From positions 372,001 to 436,000 of the forward strand of contig JAULSR010000003.1 in NCBI GenBank assembly GCA_030512295.1: 64,000 nt of DNA. The letters run 5' to 3'. Each line of letters begins with the position of its first letter. The first letter of the stretch is position 1. Position numbers and translations under genes: made by a program. Under the pieces are notes generated by a model, which saw only the letters and a program-made list of their open reading frames with translations, was not told the origin of the DNA and did no database searches. The stretch is from Bombardia bombarda (taxonomy: Eukaryota; Ascomycota; Sordariomycetes; Sordariales; Lasiosphaeriaceae). Positions 59,790 through 64,000 of the stretch are shown here, in pieces.

Positions 59790-61022
59790 TTGAACCTTAA
59801 GAGCTACCGGGTTTGCTCTGGTGTCCTACTCGCCGAGGGTGAAGAGCATGTTCACCAGCGCAAGACACTCACTGCGGGCTTTTCCATCCAGGCCATCCGC
59901 TCCCTGACACCAGTCTTTTGGGACAAATCCCTCCTGATGGCCAAGCTGTGGCGGGAGGAGATGACGGCAGCCAACATGTCAACCAAGTCGTTTGAGGTAT
60001 TGGAGTGGCTCAACCGGTGCACGCTCGACATCATCGGCCAGGCGGGCTTTGGCTACGACATCAACTCCCTCGAGGACCCCGATGTGCCAATCCGCGAGGC
60101 ATACCGGCTCGTATTTGCCTTTGACATCTTCTCCCGCCTCCTCCACGGCATTCAAGCCTTTATCCCCGCATCCAAGCACATCCCAGCCAAGATGAACCGC
60201 GACATGGAGATGGCGCGGAACATCATCCTCCGCAAGGCCAGGGAGATCATCCGCGAGAAGCTCGACGACGCTGAAAACAACGTCGGTGCCAAGGACATCC
60301 TCGCCCTGATCGCCAAGGAGAACAAGAAGCTCAAGGAGGCAGGCGAGCCCGGCCTATCCTTCAACACGATGCGCGACCAGATCATGACCTTCCTCGGCGC
60401 GGGTCACGACACCACCGCCACGGGCGTCGCCTGGACCGTCCACCTGCTCTCAACCCACCCCGAGATCCAAACACGGCTCCGCGACGAAATCAAGGAGCAC
60501 ATGCCCTTCCTGTTCAACCACCAATACAACGAGGGCGGCGAGCGATTCGATCAGTCCAAGCTCGCCGAGGCGGATGTGGACAAGCTGCCCTACCTCGACA
60601 ACGTGTGCCGCGAGGCTTTACGCTTCATCCCGCCCATCCCCATGACGGTGCGGCAGTCTCTCGATGACGGCCAGCTAGGCCCCTACAAGGTTCCCGGTGG
60701 CACCGTCATCTACGTGCTCGCCAACACCATCAACCGGCTGCCGTCCTTCTGGGGCGAGACGGCCGACGAGTTCGACCCGGATCGGTGGGACAACCTACCC
60801 GAGACGGCCGGGCCGAATGCTTTCATGACGTTTCTGCAGGGCCCGCGGGGATGTATCGGGCGCAAGTTTGCCGAGACGGAGATGAAGATTCTGCTGTGCT
60901 GCTTGCTGAGCGTGTATGACTTTGAGAGAGATTTCGATACGCCCGACCCGGAGGAGTGGAAAATGTGGCGGTTGGTGTTGAGGCCGAAGGATGGTGTTAC
61001 TGTCAAGGTTAGGGCGATGTAG
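59790..61022 (+). CDS. Cytochrome P450 without a recognisable N-terminus
   Basis: An open frame of about 410 codons against roughly 500 for the family. It lacks the membrane anchor and the first ~100 residues. The frame opens with a TTG after an in-frame TAG at 59766; the first ATG is near codon 49. The preserved part is intact: GVLLAEGEEHVHQRKTL (C helix), oxygen-activating AGHDTT (I helix), EALR (ExxR, K helix) and the haem loop FLQGPRGCIGRKFAETEM with the Cys ligand. It is a haem-thiolate monooxygenase; the substrate is unknown. Either upstream exons are not visible (a CTTAAG acceptor-like site sits just before the first codons) or this is a 5'-truncated pseudogene. It is divergent from the MFS side, which hints at a small metabolite or detoxification block. 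Confidence 0.75.
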   Translation: MNLKSYRVCSGVLLAEGEEHVHQRKTLTAGFSIQAIRSLTPVFWDKSLLMAKLWREEMTAANMSTKSFEVLEWLNRCTLDIIGQAGFGYDINSLEDPDVPIREAYRLVFAFDIFSRLLHGIQAFIPASKHIPAKMNRDMEMARNIILRKAREIIREKLDDAENNVGAKDILALIAKENKKLKEAGEPGLSFNTMRDQIMTFLGAGHDTTATGVAWTVHLLSTHPEIQTRLRDEIKEHMPFLFNHQYNEGGERFDQSKLAEADVDKLPYLDNVCREALRFIPPIPMTVRQSLDDGQLGPYKVPGGTVIYVLANTINRLPSFWGETADEFDPDRWDNLPETAGPNAFMTFLQGPRGCIGRKFAETEMKILLCCLLSVYDFERDFDTPDPEEWKMWRLVLRPKDGVTVKVRAM

Positions 61023-61402
61023 GTTGTTGCTGGTTGTTGTGGAGAAAGGGGAGACATGGGTGAGTGGAGAGGCGGATGTTCCAGTGGTTTTTGTTGCAGG
61101 GTAAACATTACCCCTTTTCTGGCTAAGAAGGCAAATTTCTGAAAAAAAGAGCCCAACCACACAAACGTTTAAATGCATCTTATTATTATCATTTTGGAAT
61201 AGAGTTTCACCTGTCTAGAAGTTCAATTTAATTCCATTTCTGTTTTTGATTCAGTCATTTTCCAGTGATGAACCCGAAGCCAGACATTTTGTGCCTGTAC
61301 AAAAGAAATTATCCACAACGAACAGTTGGTTGATCCAGCTCTCTTTCTCTTCAATCTATCCTTTTCCAATCAGTAGTCGACATCCAAAACGCACCCGCCC
61401 AC
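61023..61402. other. Intergenic between convergent genes
   Basis: About 380 bases: the 3' flanks of the P450 and of the secreted RGG protein. A/T-rich in the middle (61165-61260). No gene is seen. Confidence 0.5.
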
Positions 61403-62059
61403 TTACTCAATCGCCTTGCCAAACTCATCCCGCCCATCAAAGAAATCCCCACCCCGGAAGGGCTGATCCCCATCAAAAAACCCATTTCCACCATTATTGA
61501 AACCGGGCTGAGCGCCGCGAAAGTTTCCTCCTCCTCCCCCGCCTTCAAATCTACCCCCGCGACCGCCACCCCTCCCACCCCTCCCACCCCTCCCACCCTT
61601 TCCACCCCTCCTACCCCCCCGGTCACGATCGCTTCTGTTTCCTTCTTTCCTGGGACGTCCATCACCACCACCACCACCACCCCTACCACCGCGACCGCCC
61701 CCACGGCTGCTATCACGGTTCTTGGAGTTGGCAATGTTATTCACCCGCGTGCTGCCGACGTGGATGGGATCGCAGACGCTGGTGCCGATGCCGATGCACT
61801 CGGGGCCGTTGAAGGTCGGGTTGAGAGGGGGTCCTTGCTGTCCTTGTCCTTGTGGGCCGCCATTGTCTGGCCGCCAGCGGTCGACTCTGTCGTCGAAGCG
61901 GTCGAGAAAGCCGTCGACGTCGTTGATGATGCCTTCTTTGTGGTCTTGGGAGGCTACGTCTGGTGTAGGGTCAGGGCCGGGAGTGGGTGCTGCGGAGCTG
62001 AGGCCGATGCTAAGGGTGGCAGTGGCGGTGAGGAGGGCGGTGAGTTGTTGGTGGCGCAT
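61403..62059 (-). CDS. Secreted Gly/Arg-rich (RGG-repeat) protein
   Basis: A single-exon frame of 218 residues. The N-terminus MRHQQLTALLTATATLSIGL followed by SSAAPTP is a clear signal peptide with a cleavage site near residue 24. A Pro/Asp-rich segment is followed by an acidic stretch (INDVDGFLDRFDDRVDRW). A compact segment with two Cys comes next (PECIGIGTSVCDPIHVGSTR). The second half is a long RGG/GGR repeat (RGGRGGRGGGRGGRFEGG) and then a Gly/Phe/Asp-rich tail (GGDFFDGRDEFGKAIE). RGG repeats usually bind RNA inside cells, so a signal peptide in front of one is unexpected. A wall, surface or effector-like role is possible but not shown. No family is recognised. Confidence 0.75.
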   Translation of the reverse strand: MRHQQLTALLTATATLSIGLSSAAPTPGPDPTPDVASQDHKEGIINDVDGFLDRFDDRVDRWRPDNGGPQGQGQQGPPLNPTFNGPECIGIGTSVCDPIHVGSTRVNNIANSKNRDSSRGGGRGGRGGGGGGDGRPRKEGNRSDRDRGGRRGGKGGRGGRGGRGGGRGGRFEGGGGGGNFRGAQPGFNNGGNGFFDGDQPFRGGDFFDGRDEFGKAIE

Positions 62060-63561
62060 TTCGATGATGGGTTTGAAGTTGTGTTTGGATGATGGTGGTT
62101 TGAAGGAATAAATCGAATACTCAGTGCTTGGCCTGCTGTCTATTGTTTCTTCAGTTTGTAAAGAAGAATGTTTTGGGTTAATATAGCATCATGTAATGAA
62201 TGTCACCAGACTCCCTCAGGGGTGACCGAAAGCGCGGTGGTGTTGTCTGTCTTGCTATGGTACAACTTCACAGGGTAAAGCGATGAACTCGAGTCATCTT
62301 GGGCCGGTCCAAACTGGACGGCGTGGTTTTTAATGGTGGCAAGGCGCAATATATTACAAGGCCAATCATTTCATGGACAGTGGCGGGCCATATCAAGTGT
62401 GCTGCTCACAAACCGTATATGGATACGTATTATTACTGGTGTTGCTCTGTCCTATGGATGCTCGACATTAAAGGCCTGATGAGAACAGATACATTTCTCT
62501 TAAACTTCAATGATTTGAAGCATCAAACAGGTCTATCATTGTCTTCGATGTCCTGCAGTGAAAAGTCAATCATTATTGTGAATTACACTTGTAGAATCCA
62601 ACCCAGCCAGAGTTAGAACGACGATGTCGCTGAAAGTGATGAATCATTGTTCAAGACTTAACCGAGGAACTCCCTCGGCTCTCCGGTATTGCGCAAAAAG
62701 ATGTGATGGCACCTCTAGCCACAGATACCTTAGAATAGAATGTGGAGAAGAGAAACTCGATGACCATCATATCGAGATCGTAGGGCTGACCATCTCCGCC
62801 AAGGGGCAAAGGCGTGGGGCAAGGCATAGTTAGCCGTCTAGGTTAGGGGCCGTCCCATATGAGCTACGGGCCTTCCCGAAATGTCATGCCAATATGACGG
62901 GGTCTAGTTGTCGAGAAGAGGCCAATATTCCAGCCTAAATGTCAAAACAGAAGCCGCTGACGGCGTATATACCTGAGAATGTGGAACTGGATCGTGACTT
63001 CGCCCAAACAGCGACCATCTGTCTTTCCGCAATGAGAATACAATAGACTCAGAATTGCTCTTTACTAGGCCGTATATCCATACCGTAGTTCACTTGCTAG
63101 ATCTCTCTGTTTACCCCAGCAGCATCTCCACGCCCTTCACGGTGGCTTCGCATTACCCCCAAGCTACTGCCTACCCTTCGTTGATGTTCCCCAGACATGT
63201 CCGATATGGCTCTTTGCACATGTCCTCAAACATACGCTGCGCTTTCTTTTAGCTAGACTAAACTGCTCTACTTCAGTCTAGCTCACTACATAATCAGCCA
63301 TCATGACACCCCCTTTTCATCACGTGTTTATACGCATAAATAACACTCTCAAGCCGCAGCATTTGCCATGATCTTTCCACCCTCTCGACATTCCCTTGCA
63401 TAGACATACAGCTCCAGTTTGTCCTTCCTATCAGTTCGTCTATCTCTTGTTCTTGTAAAAGACAATCTCCACTCAACAAGAAACATTCCACTCTTTCAGT
63501 TACCTTGATTGATACCCGTCATCTTCACACGACAGAGCAACCAGAGCCAAATCAAGCAAAG
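62060..63561. other. Intergenic, no gene seen
   Basis: About 1.5 kb between two divergent secreted-protein genes, so it should hold both promoters. It is relatively AT-rich. The short frames have no protein-like composition. Confidence 0.5.
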
Positions 63562-64000
63562 ATGCATCTCACCAAGGTCTCCGTCATCGCTGTCCAGCTC
63601 GGCTTCACCGCCGCCAGCGTGGTCGAGTAAGTTTCCTCCTTCTTTCCCTTACCCTTCCCCCCCTCTCCCCCCCTTATCCACCCACCCATCCCCACCAACT
63701 AACCACCCCTCCCCCACTCCAGCGCCCGTGCCGCCGCCCCCATGGTAACCGCCGTGGCCGCCCTCCCCGACGCCCGCCGCGCCGACGCCTGGCAGGTCCA
63801 GGCCCAGGCCCAGGCCCAGCAGCACAACCTCAAGGAGAAGCGCAACAACGCCGCCGCCGCCGCCGACCCCAACCCCTACACCAACACCAACTGGGAGCAG
63901 CAGCACCAGCAGTGGCAGTCCGACGTGGCCGCCGCGCAGTCCCTCGCCAGCTCCTGGCAGGCCTACGGCGCCTCCCAGGGCGCCGCCCACGGCGCCGCCT
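63562..64000 (+). CDS. Secreted Ala/Gln-rich protein (5' part, runs off the window)
   Basis: Exon 1 is 63562-63626; exon 2 begins at 63723 and continues past the edge. The intron (GTAAGT..CTCCAG, ACTAAC branch) is canonical and in phase. The product begins MHLTKVSVIAVQLGFTAASV, a signal peptide, followed by DARAAAPMVTAVAALPDARR. The mature part is rich in Ala and Gln (VQAQAQAQQHN, EQQHQQWQSDVAAAQ) with Trp at intervals, and the visible end is Ala/Gly-rich. The third codon base is nearly always G or C, unlike the neighbours. It may be a cell-wall or surface protein. The family is not recognised and the C-terminus is missing. Confidence 0.75.

Overview
The window reads as nuclear DNA of a filamentous ascomycete, most likely a sordariomycete and perhaps Hypocreales. 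The genes carry short introns (about 44-260 nt) with GT..AG ends and CTAAC-like branch points. The families are typical of Pezizomycotina: white-collar 2, a Clr5-domain regulator, a Cps1-type GT2 synthase, a DHA2 transporter and a P450. The N-terminus of the WC-2 protein resembles sordariomycete orthologues. This placement comes from protein resemblance only; no database was searched.

Layout. 1-2025: the 3' end of a gene with a BTB-like tail, then a P-loop protein with a frame break. 2026-11311: a gene-poor stretch of about 9.3 kb. 11312-13051: a four-exon Cps1-type glycosyltransferase on the minus strand. 13052-28569: a second gene-poor stretch of about 15.5 kb with several small tandem repeats and a 26-bp perfect palindrome. 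28570-36028: an uncharacterised Ser/Pro-rich protein, an amidase-signature enzyme (six exons, one of 17 nt) and a Clr5-domain protein. 36670-40077: a mitochondrial D-lactate dehydrogenase facing a small DUF7721-like protein tail to tail. 41357-49374: WC-2 (minus) and RAD50 (plus), diverging from a 2.2-kb intergenic region. 50028-55949: PPP4R2-like phosphatase-4 regulatory subunit (minus), a cysteine-synthase-like PLP enzyme (plus) and TFIIS (minus, with a 9-nt last exon). 56865-61022: a DHA2 MFS transporter, a small upstream reading frame ending 9 nt before its start codon, and a P450 with no recognisable N-terminus. 61403-64000: a secreted RGG-rich protein and the start of a secreted Ala/Gln-rich protein.

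Most genes are housekeeping or regulatory: light sensing (WC-2), DNA repair (RAD50, PP4), transcription elongation (TFIIS) and lactate and sulfur-type metabolism. They are single genes rather than a pathway. The transporter, the P450 and the secreted proteins at the right end are the only accessory-looking block. Exon coordinates were worked out by hand from splice motifs and reading phase. Two coding-frame breaks fall at or near runs of six C, which suggests missing bases in the assembly as much as biology. No tRNA, rRNA, CRISPR array or intact transposon was recognised.
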